Shown: positions 14,901-20,133, counted from the stretch's first letter. The stretch: DNA of 64,000 nt from Rhodococcus sp. 4CII (GCF_014256275.1 NZ_JACCFE010000002.1:2170001-2234000), one strand, 5' to 3'. Translations and numbers: made by a program. The notes: generated from the letters alone by a model not told the origin.

Positions 14901-17837
14901 GTTGCACAGCCGGCGGCCGGGCGCCCACCGGGCAACCAGTTCGGGCGGGCAGGCCTCCCCGCCCACCACGACGTCGAGGAAGTCGTCGAGCCCGTCCGGT
15001 GGAATCGTGCCCAGCGCGGCGGTGGTGACGAAGCCGTGGGTGACCCGTTCGGACCGCAGCAGGTCGGCCAGTTCGGCGCCGCCGTACGCGGACGGCGGCA
15101 CGACCACCATCGTGGCGCCGACACCGAAGGCCTGCAGGTACTCGAACAGGGACGCGTCGAAGCTCGGCGTGGAGAAGTGCAGTGTCCGAGACGATCTGGT
15201 GGCGCCGAACCGGGCCTGCTGGTCGGCCGCGAAAGTGTCCAGCCCCCGGTGGGTGACGGTGACACCCTTCGGCTGCCCCGTCGAACCGGACGTGTAGATC
15301 ACGTACGCGGCATGGTCGAGCCGCAGCGGCCGAACCCGGTCGGAATCGGTCACCGGACTGTCTGGCCGGGTGTCGCAGTCGGCCCGGAAGTCCGGATCGT
15401 CCAACACCACCCACGGAACGGAATCGTGCATGCTGCCGCGCACCGACGCCTCCGTCAGACCCAGCAGCACGCCCGAATCGGCGAGCATGTAGTCGATCCG
15501 GTCGGCCGGATAGTTCGGGTCCACCGGAACGAACGCCGCACCGGTCTTCGCGACGGCCCAGACCGACGCCACCGACCGGAACGAACGCGGCAACGCCAGC
15601 GCGACGAACGATTCGGGCCCCACCCCGTGGTCGATCAGCACCCGGGCCAGCCGCGTCGACCACCGGTCCAACTCCCCGTACGACAGGTCCTCGCCCTGCC
15701 TCGACAGGGCGGTCGCCGCCGGATCGAGGGCCGCCGCATCCGCGAACAGCGCGGGCAGGGAACGCTCGGACCGGCCCGGTTGTCCCCGCACCGGGGTCAG
15801 TGCGGAACGCTCCTCGTCGGAGAGAATCTCGATGTCGCCCACCGGAACGTCCGGGCCCGCCGTCATCGCCTCGAGGATGCGGCGGAACCGCTCTGCCGCC
15901 ACCCGGATCGTGTGCGCATCGAACAGGTCTGCGGCGAAACCGAATTCGACGGAGACCCCCTCGGGCTCACCCCCCTCGCCGACCGCTTCCGTCACGGACA
16001 CGCACAGGTCGACGCCGGAGAGGGCGGCACCGTGCGCGCCCTGCGGCCGGGTGTCCAGCAGCACCTGGACGATCGGAGCGTAGGCGTCCGACCGCGACAC
16101 GTCGAGATCTCCGACGAGACGCTCGAACGGGACACGGGTGTGCAGGCGCGCCTCGGCGACGACGTCCCGGACGTGCGACAGGAAGTCGCGGCAGGAGGTC
16201 CCGCCCGAATACAACGAACGAATCACCACGGCGTCGTGGCGGTCGCCCACATCCACCGCCGTTCCCACGGCGATGTCGCCGCTCCCGGTGACCCGGCCCA
16301 GCAGAATCGACAATGCCGTGAGGAAGACGGTGCCGGTGTCGGCGTCCACCGCATCGGCCAGTGCCGCCACCCGGCCGTGCACCGCGGCCGGCACCACGAC
16401 GGTGACCCGGTCACTCGCCTGCGACGACGTCGCGGGCCGCGGCCGGTCGGTCGGCAACGGCAACAGGTCCGGCAGCCCGGCCAGCGTCCGTCGCCAGTAT
16501 TCGACGTCCTCCGACTCTCGCAGGAGTTGTTCGCCCGCACGCGAACTGGACTCATGGATGCTGTCCAGCCGCGAGTCCGGATCCGCGGTTGCCAGTTCCT
16601 CGAGCAACTCGACGAACTGCCGGTGGTGATCCCGCAGCTCCGGCTCCTCGTAGCGGCTCGGGTTCGCGCGGAAGTCCACGAAGATCCGGGTGGGTGTACC
16701 ACTCTGATAGACGTTGATCAGCAGGTCCTCGACCGGACCGGACGTCACGATGTGGAAGTCGCCGAGAAGCGAGCCCAGCGCGACCTCCTGACGGAACAGC
16801 ATGACGTTCACCATCGGCCCGTACAGTCCCGTCGCCGCGCTCTCCCCGGCGTCGCGGCGGATGTCGTCGAGGCTGCACCGCTGATGCCGCAGTGCCGCCA
16901 CCAGCTCACGCTGTACCTTCTCGATCAGCTTCGCCACGGTGTCCTCGGCGCGGACGTGGACGGGCATCGGAGCCACGTTGACGAGCATGCCGCCGGAATT
17001 GCGTAACACCGCGGTGGTCCGGGCCGACACCGGAATGGTCACCAGCACATCGGTTCTTCCGGTGCGCCGCGCGAGATAGCATGCAGCGGCGGCGATGATG
17101 GTCGCCGCCGACAGGCTGTCGCGGGAATCCAGAACGGCCACCACGTCGTCCGAGAGGACTGCGCTCTCCACCGTGCTCGTCGCCGACACGTGTCCCGGCG
17201 TCCGCGCCAGCGTCGTCCCCTCGAGGCCGGCCACCCGCTGCGCCCAGTACTCCCGGTCCGTCACGAAACGGTCGGACGTCCGGTACCGAATATCGATGTC
17301 GTACAACCGCCGCAGGCTCGCCGTCCGGTTCGGATCCGGTTCGACTCCTGCAACTTTCGCGGAGTAGCGGTGTGCGATGCGGCGCAGCATCGTCATGGCG
17401 CCGTAACCGTCGAGGGCGACGTGGTGAATCCTGCTGTACCACAGGAAGTGCGCGTCGCCGGTCTGCAGGATCGACGTTTCCACGAGGCGATCGGCGCTCA
17501 GGTCCAGGGGTGTGACGTAGTCCCGCTCCATCCACGCGTGAGCCGCCGCCACCGGGTCGTCCTCGTCGCGGAAGTCGACGTACGCGATCGAGGTGTCGGT
17601 CTGATGGTCCACGTATTGCAGCGGCTGTCCGTCGACGTCGAACACCTTGAGGAAGGGCGACTCGAATTCGCGGCCCGCCTCCACCGTCTCCTGCCGCAGC
17701 AGGTCGATGTCCAGGGCACCGAAGAATTCGACGTACTGGGCGATCGAGATCGGAACCCGGGGCTCGAGTTGCTGCGCGAACCACGTGGCCCGCTGCGCCG
17801 CCGACAGGGGAATCGGCTCGCCGCCTCCCCGAGCCAC
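1..17837 (-). CDS. Giant non-ribosomal peptide synthetase, 3' end outside window
   Basis: Cytoplasmic multimodular NRPS that assembles a peptide on phosphopantetheine arms. One minus-strand frame stays open from about 17.8 kb to base 1, and no stop is reached. Reading N to C, the domains are C1-A1-T1, C2-A2-T2, C3-A3-T3-E, C4-A4-T4, C5-A5; the linker to a fifth carrier domain runs off the edge. Each A domain has the core TSGSTG(x)PKG and each complete T domain an LGG(N/D)S motif. C domains carry HHxxxDG; the one after the epimerase reads HHHILLDGWS, as in DCL domains. I chose GTG 17837, a few residues before the first C motif (PLSAAQR). In-frame GTG 17930 and ATG 18050 are also possible, the latter overlapping the divergent TetR start. 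No thioesterase lies in the window. The codon frame was followed by eye through all domains and no interruption was found. Confidence 0.93.
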   Translation of the reverse strand, partial: MARGGGEPIPLSAAQRATWFAQQLEPRVPISIAQYVEFFGALDIDLLRQETVEAGREFESPFLKVFDVDGQPLQYVDHQTDTSIAYVDFRDEDDPVAAAHAWMERDYVTPLDLSADRLVETSILQTGDAHFLWYSRIHHVALDGYGAMTMLRRIAHRYSAKVAGVEPDPNRTASLRRLYDIDIRYRTSDRFVTDREYWAQRVAGLEGTTLARTPGHVSATSTVESAVLSDDVVAVLDSRDSLSAATIIAAAACYLARRTGRTDVLVTIPVSARTTAVLRNSGGMLVNVAPMPVHVRAEDTVAKLIEKVQRELVAALRHQRCSLDDIRRDAGESAATGLYGPMVNVMLFRQEVALGSLLGDFHIVTSGPVEDLLINVYQSGTPTRIFVDFRANPSRYEEPELRDHHRQFVELLEELATADPDSRLDSIHESSSRAGEQLLRESEDVEYWRRTLAGLPDLLPLPTDRPRPATSSQASDRVTVVVPAAVHGRVAALADAVDADTGTVFLTALSILLGRVTGSGDIAVGTAVDVGDRHDAVVIRSLYSGGTSCRDFLSHVRDVVAEARLHTRVPFERLVGDLDVSRSDAYAPIVQVLLDTRPQGAHGAALSGVDLCVSVTEAVGEGGEPEGVSVEFGFAADLFDAHTIRVAAERFRRILEAMTAGPDVPVGDIEILSDEERSALTPVRGQPGRSERSLPALFADAAALDPAATALSRQGEDLSYGELDRWSTRLARVLIDHGVGPESFVALALPRSFRSVASVWAVAKTGAAFVPVDPNYPADRIDYMLADSGVLLGLTEASVRGSMHDSVPWVVLDDPDFRADCDTRPDSPVTDSDRVRPLRLDHAAYVIYTSGSTGQPKGVTVTHRGLDTFAADQQARFGATRSSRTLHFSTPSFDASLFEYLQAFGVGATMVVVPPSAYGGAELADLLRSERVTHGFVTTAALGTIPPDGLDDFLDVVVGGEACPPELVARWAPGRRLCNAYGPTETTIMSNISAPMTPGDPITLGGPIRGAEEVVLDARLHPVPVGVPGELYIAGPGVARGYHRRPGLTAARFVADPYGRGRMYRTGDVVRWRPDHTLEYLRRSDFQVKVRGFRIELGEIDALLQTHSDVSLAVTIGRPGPSGDTVLVSYVVPAPGRPIETTELLRQVRNRLPSYMVPSVVVVLDEIPLNPVGKLDRAALPEPRFLSAAAEFRAPADPVEETIAEVFTEVLGVERISVDDSFFDLGGNSLVATRVIARVNAALGSDIGVRALFEAPTAELLAVFVRHAGTELVDRPPLTVGERPERIPLSLAQQRMWFINQFDTSSVAYNIPMAVRLTGPLDADTLAAAVGDVVERHESLRTVYPASPDGPHQVIVDAAEVVPDLTPQVDGDDSLHERIATLLIGGFDVSAAVPLRATLLRTGTDEHVLVIVVHHIAADGASLAPLARDLMVAYSARRSGSVPSWDPLPVQYADFSVWQRRLLGSADDPDSLMSRQLHYWRDALAELPEVSALPLDRNRPVTRSLAGATAPFSIDAGLHRQLLLLAREHNATLFMVMHAALAVLLSRVSGSEDVAIGTPIAGRGEAALDDLVGMFVNTLVLRTRVDPAEAFTDVLARARDTDLGAFGHTDVPFESVVDELAPSRSTSHSPLFQVLLEFQNTVRAHLELPGLTVEAVDVDPGVAKFDLQLSLAEYHDDKGTAAGMAAAFLYATDVFDRPSVEGFGERFVRVLRAVVDDPAAVVGDIAVLGTAERDLVLDGWNRAGVAADAQTVVEMFARVAADTPDATAVVGGAETLTYRELDERANRLARLLIAEGVGAESLVAVMVDRTPALVVTLLAVLAAGGGYVPVDASYPAERVTAMFADAQPVCAVVSAEFAPRVPAGIPRLVIDDPETAGAAARLSGLPVTDADRLRPLWPDAVAYVIFTSGSTGRPKGVQVSHRCLVTLLANTRELFGFDASDVWTLFHSYAFDFSVWELWGALVHGGRLVLVDYFTARSPDTFLELLRRERVTVLNQTPTAFYQLTEADRAAGAVENADRAPLSLRHVIFGGEALDVGQLERWYARHEDHAPLLVNMYGITETTVHVSFLALDRALAASAAGSVIGGGLPGLRVYVLDSRLHPVPPGVVGELYVSGDQVTRGYLGRSALTATRFVADPFDRDRAGARMYRSGDVVKWGAGGRLEYVGRSDFQVQLRGFRVELGEVEAALAACAGVAQSVVVVRGDDRDGDRLVGYVVPEAGADVDPGVVLDAVGRAVPSYMVPSAVVVIDALPLTVNGKLDRKALPEADFGTSTVGFVAPRNPVEEIVAAVFADLLGVARAGVNDDFFALGGNSLTATRLVARINAAVGDRLGVRDVFDAPTVAGLAARAEVGAARAAARPAPRDPAREVPLSLAQQRMWFINQFDTASAAYNVAIALRLVGALDHAALQAALADVVERHESLRTVFPLTDRGPRQVILPADDVAPVLTPRAVAPANLERELRRLHSAGFDVTAEAPVRARLFAADESEHVLAVVVHHIAADGFSMVPLARDVLSAYTARVHGVAPDWVPLAVQYADYTLWQRDLLGAEDDDESPLARQLQYWTSTLADVPDVLELPTDRPRPAARTLGAGRVEFEIAAELHHGVVRVARRHGSTVFMALHAALAVLLSRLSASDDVAVGTPVAGRGAAELDDLVGMFVNTLVLRTPVDGACTFAELLAQVRDADLGAFTHADVPFEGVVESLRPSRSTAYSPLFQVMLEFQNTERPELELPGLHVEPLDLAFDTINFDLQLTLRENVDADGHPAGIGAALGYATDIFDEATVSAFADRLVRILAAVTAAPDAPVGDIDVLGAGERAALTSVTGGGGVAPRTLPQLLTAAAAAHPDAAALSFEGRRVSYRDLDERSNRLARLLIDRGAGPEQVVALALSRSIDSVLAVWAVAKTGAAFLPVDPDHPAERIAYMLTDSGAVAGITTAALRPGLPPSIPWLVPADPGTEAELSLLPATAVTDADRTSALHVDHPAYLIYTSGSTGLPKGVVTTHRGLASFAATEQDTFGTTAESRTLHFASPSFDASVLELMLAVGPGATMVIASPSVYGGDELAELLRRERVTHCFVTPAALASVDPAGLEGVECVVTGGESCPPELVARWAPGRAMFDAYGPTEATVVSSISAALVPGEPVTIGAPTLGFSEVVLDARLHPVPVGVAGELYLAGPALARGYHGRRPLTAERFVPNPFGPPGSRMYRTGDLVRWMPDGQLDYLGRTDFQVKIRGFRIELGEVESVLLAHESVAAAVADVRRDGHSGHRLIGYVVPEPGAAVDPTALLRFAGERLASYMVPAAVLVIAALPVTVHGKIDRKALPEPDFGAGVTVSRPPRTEAEALLAGLFRDVLGLESVGVDDSFFALGGDSIMSIQLVARAKAAGLLLSPRDVFERRTVAGLAEVVHHERADAVVLEELPGGGVGPVPLTPVVAWMLERSAGRLDRFSQAVLVTAPPGLRRDDLVAAVDAVLDRHDTLRARLARDAEGQWRMTVLPTGSVSADALIHRVPVPSFDASSFDAVARGALDAAADRLDPASASMVQVLWFDGPGGQGRLLPVAHHLVVDGVSWRILIADLAAAHARAVEGAPAALPAVGTSMRRWAHGLTDAVRDRLDEGERWQSILDAADPLLGSRPLDPAVDVDATTGRRTVDVPANVTAALLTTLPATFHGAVGDGLLTALTLALIRWRRDRGTSTADALINLEGHGREDHVVPGADLSRTVGWFTTLFPVRLDLTGIDIDAAFAGDAPAGAAIKAVKEQLLAVPDHGIGYGMLRYLDADTSPALSRFRPPQISFNYLGRVATSAGDVPWLPVEGSTDLGGTQNHDMPAAWVVDVNAATTVRGGEPVLTATWSYPTGMVAAEDVDELAALWVQGLTALAEHAGRPGAGGLTPSDLNLVSVGQSDIDRLELTYPDLSDIWSLSPLQAGLLFHAQLSEHRLDAYQVQLVLDLRGSVDSPRMRRAAQGLLDRHANLRVAFADTGSGPAQVVLNSVTAPWTDVDLAHLDETRISAELAALLAADRAVPFDMSTAPLLRFTLLRTAPDRYRLVVTHHHILLDGWSTPLVIKDLLILYATGGDPAALPRVTSYRDYLQWVGAQDRERSTAAWVSALAGADEPTFVAPAARGEHGFANPEDVRLDVSEEKTRELGALARDRGLTMNTLVQVAWGLVLTTLGTREDVTFGATVSGRPPAVAGIESMVGLFINTVPVRLRLRRDETLAELLQRFQSEQSALLDHHYLGLTDIQRAVGQGAAFDTLTVFESYPVDRMGLTEDTDIDGMRVAGVEGIDSTHYPFTLMAHVDTGLHLRLRYQPAVFDSEFAESVAARVARALQIVLSDIDTPLAHLTLLSEAELREFTAVPGAPAGPPRTLPEILTAAAGDRPDAPAIVVDGRETSYHELDTRSNALARLLIERGAGPETFVALGLPRSAESVLAVWAVAKAGAAFVPVDPNYPPERIEHMLADSGAALGVTTSAQRNRLPGSVPWLVLDEPAFDGTWSATTTARVTDLDRRSVLDVDHAAYAIYTSGSTGRPKGVVVTHRGLANLLTEQTEHYTVSPDSRCLHICSPSFDVAILELVQSCAAGAALVVAPPDVYGGAELAELLRRERITHACITPAVLATVENDGIEHLEALVVAGDAVGDELVATWGTDRGMFNGYGPTEATILTTFSRPMAPGEPVTIGGPVRGIVLSVLDARLQPVPAGVPGELYISGPALARGYHRRPALTAERFVANPYAGGRMYRTGDVVRWRRDHTLEYLGRSDFQVKIRGQRVELGEIDAVLTTHPHVDFAATLGRPGPLGDTALVSYVLPHDGEEVAAPDVLAFAGRILPKYMVPAAVVVLDEIPLTPVGKLDRKSLPAPEFVSSAIGYRAPTTPVEEAVARVFADVLGAPRVGADDSFFALGGDSLSATRAVARINSALDAGIGVAALFDAPAVADLAVRIESASPAYVRPVALAVRPRPDRIPLSLAQQRMWFVNQFDPSSPAYNIPVALRLTGDLDRAALLAAVGDVVERHESLRTVFPGAVDGPHQVIVDAGRATPSLESIAVSGDRDLRDALAGLVDRGFDVSDEIPFRAALFELNPTEHVLAIVVHHIAADGFSMMPLARDVMLAYTARTVGETPGWTPLPVQYADYSVWQRDVLGGVDEPDSVMSRQLAYWTDALAGVPEVLQIPLDRPRPARRSYRGAVVEFDVPARLHRSLSALAAEHNASLFMAVHAAFAVLLSRLSGTGDVTMGTPVAGRGQAALDDVVGMFVNTLVLRTDIDPRASFGEVLAAVRAADLGAFEHADIPFERLVDDLAPERSTSHAPLFQVLVEFRNAEGTHLELPGLTVDSVDVDLGVAKFDLELSLAEQVDENGAPAGLAAGLRFATDVFDRDTVNRFAERFLRVLESIAATPALPVGDIELLDSRERDLVLPPRVGSAVDATLPELFERAAGQSRGATAVVCEGVSVTYAELDTRSNRLARLLIDRGAGPETLVAVVAARSVDLVVALLAVVKSGAGYVPVDVTYPAERLAYVFADARPVCVLTTEEESGTVRACGVPILVVDSSGTATELDRTSALPVTDRDRSGPLHPDAVAYVIYTSGSTGRPKGVQVAHRNVATLFVNTWPLFRFDASDVWTMFHSAAFDFSVWELWGALLHGGRLVVVDYFTTRSPDMFLRLLRDENVTVLNQTPTAFYQLAEADRAAGGTDLDLRVVVFGGEALDLGQLTRWYTRRADSAPVLVNMYGITETTVHVSHLPLDAELAAHASASVIGRELPGLRVYVLDARLHPVPPGVVGELYVSGAQVSRGYLGRFALTATRFVADPRTPGSRMYRSGDLGRWNADGQLEYLGRNDFQVQIKGFRIELGEVESALLACDGVAQSVVSARRERLVGYVVPESGRVLDPAGIVDQVAGRLAAHMVPAAVVVLDALPLTVNGKLDRRALPEPDFGQRVSLGRAPATETERIL
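3050..6140 (-). other. NRPS module 4 (DCL C-A-T)
   Basis: This C domain starts with DIWSLSPLQAGLLFH and has THHHILLDGWS at about 5,667-5,697. That form is characteristic of DCL domains accepting a D-residue donor, in agreement with the epimerase just upstream. The A domain spans about 4.83-3.3 kb. Its code, read by eye, is D-V-L-C-V-A-G-I-L-K and I cannot assign it. The carrier motif is LGGDSLSATR, with the serine at 3,132-3,134. Confidence 0.8.
6170..10740 (-). other. NRPS module 3 (C-A-T-E)
   Basis: The C domain has HHIAADGFS at about 10,329-10,352. The A domain lies at about 9.43-7.86 kb with TSGSTGLPKG near 8.86 kb. Its code, read by eye, is D-A-L-F-V-G-A-V-V-K, and I leave it unassigned. 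The carrier motif is GGDSI (serine 7,731-7,733), the variant typical before an epimerase. The E domain follows, with HHLVVDGVSW near 7,143-7,163, GYGMLRYL, and FNYLGR at 6,446-6,463. The residue should therefore be passed on in D configuration. Confidence 0.85.
10840..14000 (-). other. NRPS module 2 (C-A-T), threonine-type
   Basis: The C domain opens with RIPLSLAQQRMWFINQF and has HHIAADG at about 13,578-13,598. The A domain (about 12.7-11.05 kb) contains TSGSTGRPKG near 12,090-12,121. Its specificity residues read D-F-W-N-I-G-M-V-H-K, the well-known threonine code. The carrier serine is at 10,899-10,901. This is the most confidently assigned residue of the peptide, together with module 5. 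Confidence 0.85.
14080..17837 (-). other. NRPS module 1 (C-A-T)
   Basis: The C domain begins with LSAAQRATWFAQQLE, close in style to the EntF first domain, and has its catalytic HHVALDG near 17,401-17,426. This suggests a starter domain that receives an acyl or aryl group, or a peptide from another synthetase. The A domain spans roughly 15.8-14.3 kb, with TSGSTGQPKG near 15,264-15,296. Its specificity residues, aligned by eye to GrsA, read D-A-F-F-V-G-A-I-M-K. That looks hydrophobic, but I do not assign a substrate. The carrier-domain serine lies at 14,151-14,153 in LGGNSL. Confidence 0.8.
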
Positions 17838-18035
17838 ATCGACCCATCGCTCCCCCGGCCCATGGACGTCCGCGGGGCGGCGCGTTTCCCCCGCCCCCGG
17901 AACGGGTCCTTCACCATCTCCAGGGCACACTCGAACTCGACCTCGCCCCGTCCAACCAGGACGGACGCACTCTTTCGAGTATCCGCCCACGCGATGCGCC
18001 GGGTCCAGGGTGCTGCGGGTCCAATGGCGCCGATG

Positions 18036-18051
18036 GATACTGGGCCTCATG
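18036..18051 (+). promoter_or_regulatory. -10 element for a probably leaderless tetR transcript
   Basis: GATACT at 18,036-18,041 is followed by seven bases and then the ATG at 18,049. This is the spacing expected if transcription starts at the start codon itself. No Shine-Dalgarno sequence precedes this ATG. A clear -35 was not seen. Confidence 0.4.
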
Positions 18052-18759
18052 ACCGAGCGCGTCGACACCCCAGGGACCGAACCCGCGGACTTCCGCGTGC
18101 ACGTCGTGGCGCAGGCCATCCGGCTGTTCTCCGAGAACGGTTACGAGGCGACGACCGTCGAACAGATCGCGTCGGCCGCGGGGGTGTCGCGGCGGACGTT
18201 CTTCCGCCAGTTCCGCTCCAAGGAGGACGTGATCTTCGCCGATCACGAATCGCTGTTGGAGCAGGCCGGCGACTATTTGTCCGGGGAATCCGACGATCCC
18301 TGGGCTGCGGTCTGCCGGACGGCGGGCCTGGTCTTCGACCGGTTCCGGGAGAACCGCGAGTTGTCGGAGCGCCGGTACCAGGTGGTCCAGCGGGTTCCGG
18401 CGCTCCGTGACCGCGAGATCGTCACGGGCTTCCGCTACGAGCGGCTGTTCGTCGACTACCTGCGCGGCGTCGTACCCACCGAACCGGTCCTGAAGGTCAT
18501 CGGGTTCGCGGCCGCCGTCACCGCGTGCCACAACTTTCTGCTCCGGAACATGATCAAGGGCGACCCCGACGCCACCGCCGACGAACTCGAGCGGGCCCTG
18601 CTCGACGTGCGCCGGACGTTCGGGGTGGCCCCGGGGGCATCGACCCAGGACCGGGACGCGGTGCTGGTGGTGTCGTATCCGCCGGGGACTCCGGTGGAGG
18701 AGATCACCGGGCGCATCGAGGCCCAGCTGTTTCGGCGGGGGCGGTGGGCGGCCGGGTGA
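18049..18759 (+). CDS. TetR-family transcriptional regulator
   Basis: A 236-residue regulator. The N-terminal helix-turn-helix lies at about residues 20-65 (QAIRLFSENGYEATTVEQIA, then SAAGVSRRTFFRQFRSKED), which is standard TetR. The C-terminal ligand-binding part is not diagnostic. The gene diverges from the giant NRPS, whose first codon lies about 200 bp away, so control of that gene is the obvious guess. It could equally act on fadE, which starts 158 bp after its stop and has two inverted repeats upstream. The ATG at 18,049 fits the TetR fold length; the frame is open further upstream, but that part would lie antisense to the NRPS. Family is certain; target is inference. Confidence 0.9.
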   Translation: MTERVDTPGTEPADFRVHVVAQAIRLFSENGYEATTVEQIASAAGVSRRTFFRQFRSKEDVIFADHESLLEQAGDYLSGESDDPWAAVCRTAGLVFDRFRENRELSERRYQVVQRVPALRDREIVTGFRYERLFVDYLRGVVPTEPVLKVIGFAAAVTACHNFLLRNMIKGDPDATADELERALLDVRRTFGVAPGASTQDRDAVLVVSYPPGTPVEEITGRIEAQLFRRGRWAAG

Positions 18760-18777
18760 CGACAACCACCCTTGACT

Positions 18778-18790
18778 GGCACTCAGTGCC
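18778..18790. promoter_or_regulatory. Operator-like inverted repeat GGCAC-N3-GTGCC (site 1)
   Basis: GGCACTCAGTGCC is a perfect 5-3-5 inverted repeat upstream of the acyl-CoA dehydrogenase. It sits just before a TTGACT (18,795-18,800) that may be a -35 element. The same repeat recurs at 18,865-18,877. Both sites are preceded by T, giving TGGCACnnnGTGCC. Confidence 0.5.
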
Positions 18791-18864
18791 GTGGTTGACT
18801 GTATTGCAGTGGCAGTAGTACGCCAACCACCACCGTTGCGGCACACCTGAACGAACCTCAACCT

Positions 18865-18877
18865 GGCACGGAGTGCC
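18865..18877. promoter_or_regulatory. Operator-like inverted repeat GGCAC-N3-GTGCC (site 2)
   Basis: GGCACGGAGTGCC is the second copy of the 5-3-5 inverted repeat, 87 bp after the first and 41 bp before the fadE start codon. Two identical arms at this spacing suggest a dimeric regulator binding twice. The protein is unknown; the adjacent TetR is a candidate. Confidence 0.5.
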
Positions 18878-18917
18878 TCAGACACGGTGCCGTCGAGAAC
18901 TCAGCAAGGAGCGCCCC

Positions 18918-20078
18918 ATGGCCGGAAATCCGGACTTCGATCTGTTCAAGCTCGGTGAAGAGCACGACGAACTGCGGTCCGCGATCCGCGCGCTCTCCGA
19001 GAAGGAGATCGCCCCGTACGCGAAGGAAGTCGACGAGGATTCGCGCTTCCCCGAGGAGGCCCGCGTCGCCCTGGTGAACTCCGGGTTCAACGCCATCCAC
19101 GTCCCCGAGAAGTACGACGGCCAGGGCGCCGACTCCGTCGCCACCTGCATCGTCATCGAAGAAGTGGCCCGCGTCTGTGGTTCCTCCTCCCTGATCCCCG
19201 CCGTCAACAAGCTCGGCACCATGGGTCTCATCCTCAACGGTTCCGAGGAACTCAAGCAGCAGGTTCTGCCGCAGCTCGCCTCCGGCGAGGCCATGGCGTC
19301 GTACGCGCTGTCCGAGCGCGAAGCGGGTTCGGACGCGGCCGGCATGCGCACCCGCGCCAAGGCAGACGGTGACGACTGGATCCTCAACGGCTCCAAGTGC
19401 TGGATCACCAACGGCGGCAAGTCCAGCTGGTACACCGTCATGGCCGTCACCGACGCCGACAAGGGCGCCAACGGCATCTCCGCGTTCATGGTCCACGAGA
19501 ACGACGAAGGCTTCGTCGTCGGACCGAAGGAGAAGAAGCTCGGCATCAAGGGCTCGCCCACCGCCGAGCTGTACTTCGAAAACTGCAAGGTCCCCGGCGA
19601 CCGCATCATCGGCGAACCCGGCACCGGTTTCAAGACGGCGCTGCAGACCCTCGACCACACCCGTCCCACCATCGGCGCGCAGGCCGTCGGCCTCGCGCAG
19701 GGCGCCCTCGACGCCGCCCTCGCCTACACCAAGGACCGCAAGCAGTTCGGCAAGTCGATCAGCGACTTCCAGGCAGTGCAGTTCATGCTCGCCGACATGG
19801 CGATGAAGGTCGAGGCCGCCCGCCTCATGGTCTACACGTCCGCGGCCCGCGCCGAACGTGGCGAGAAGAACCTCGGTTTCATCTCGGCCGCCGCCAAGTG
19901 CTTCGCGTCCGACGTCGCGATGGAGGTCACCACCGACGCCGTCCAGCTGTTCGGCGGCGCCGGCTACACCACCGACTTCCCTGTCGAGCGGATGATGCGT
20001 GATGCGAAGATCACTCAGATCTACGAAGGCACCAACCAGATCCAGCGCGTCGTGATGTCGCGTGCACTGTTGAAGTAG
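18918..20078 (+). CDS. fadE25: Acyl-CoA dehydrogenase, FadE25-like
   Basis: A 386-residue flavoprotein that oxidises acyl-CoA to trans-2-enoyl-CoA, the first step of beta-oxidation. Signatures are YALSEREAGSD near residue 131 and WITNGGKSSWY in the FAD-binding middle domain, DRKQFGKSISDFQ in the C-terminal helical domain, and the end motif QIYEGTNQIQR with the catalytic-base glutamate near residue 370. Sequence and length match mycobacterial FadE25. The ATG at 18,918 follows AAGGAGCGCCCC. The downstream neighbour is a 3-hydroxybutyryl-CoA dehydrogenase, so the pair probably works in one pathway, although a strong hairpin separates them. Expression probably responds to the two inverted repeats upstream. 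The family is certain; the exact chain-length preference cannot be read. Confidence 0.95.
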   Translation: MAGNPDFDLFKLGEEHDELRSAIRALSEKEIAPYAKEVDEDSRFPEEARVALVNSGFNAIHVPEKYDGQGADSVATCIVIEEVARVCGSSSLIPAVNKLGTMGLILNGSEELKQQVLPQLASGEAMASYALSEREAGSDAAGMRTRAKADGDDWILNGSKCWITNGGKSSWYTVMAVTDADKGANGISAFMVHENDEGFVVGPKEKKLGIKGSPTAELYFENCKVPGDRIIGEPGTGFKTALQTLDHTRPTIGAQAVGLAQGALDAALAYTKDRKQFGKSISDFQAVQFMLADMAMKVEAARLMVYTSAARAERGEKNLGFISAAAKCFASDVAMEVTTDAVQLFGGAGYTTDFPVERMMRDAKITQIYEGTNQIQRVVMSRALLK

Positions 20079-20093
20079 GCGGCTTCGCCGCCC

Positions 20094-20133
20094 GTGCGCC
20101 TTTTTGGTAGCTCCCGCTACCAAAAAGGCGCAC
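20094..20133. terminator. Perfect 18-bp hairpin between fadE and fadB2
   Basis: GTGCGCCTTTTTGGTAGC pairs perfectly with its complement after a 4-base loop (TCCC). It begins 15 bases after the fadE stop and ends 19 bases before the next start codon. The stem contains a T5 run, but no T-tract follows it. It could be a terminator, a processing site or an attenuator inside an operon. Confidence 0.6.

Noticed and set aside
12813..17006. 1397-codon plus-strand open frame opposite NRPS modules 1-2
   Set aside because: Same type of low-complexity antisense shadow; the minus strand encodes complete NRPS motifs here.
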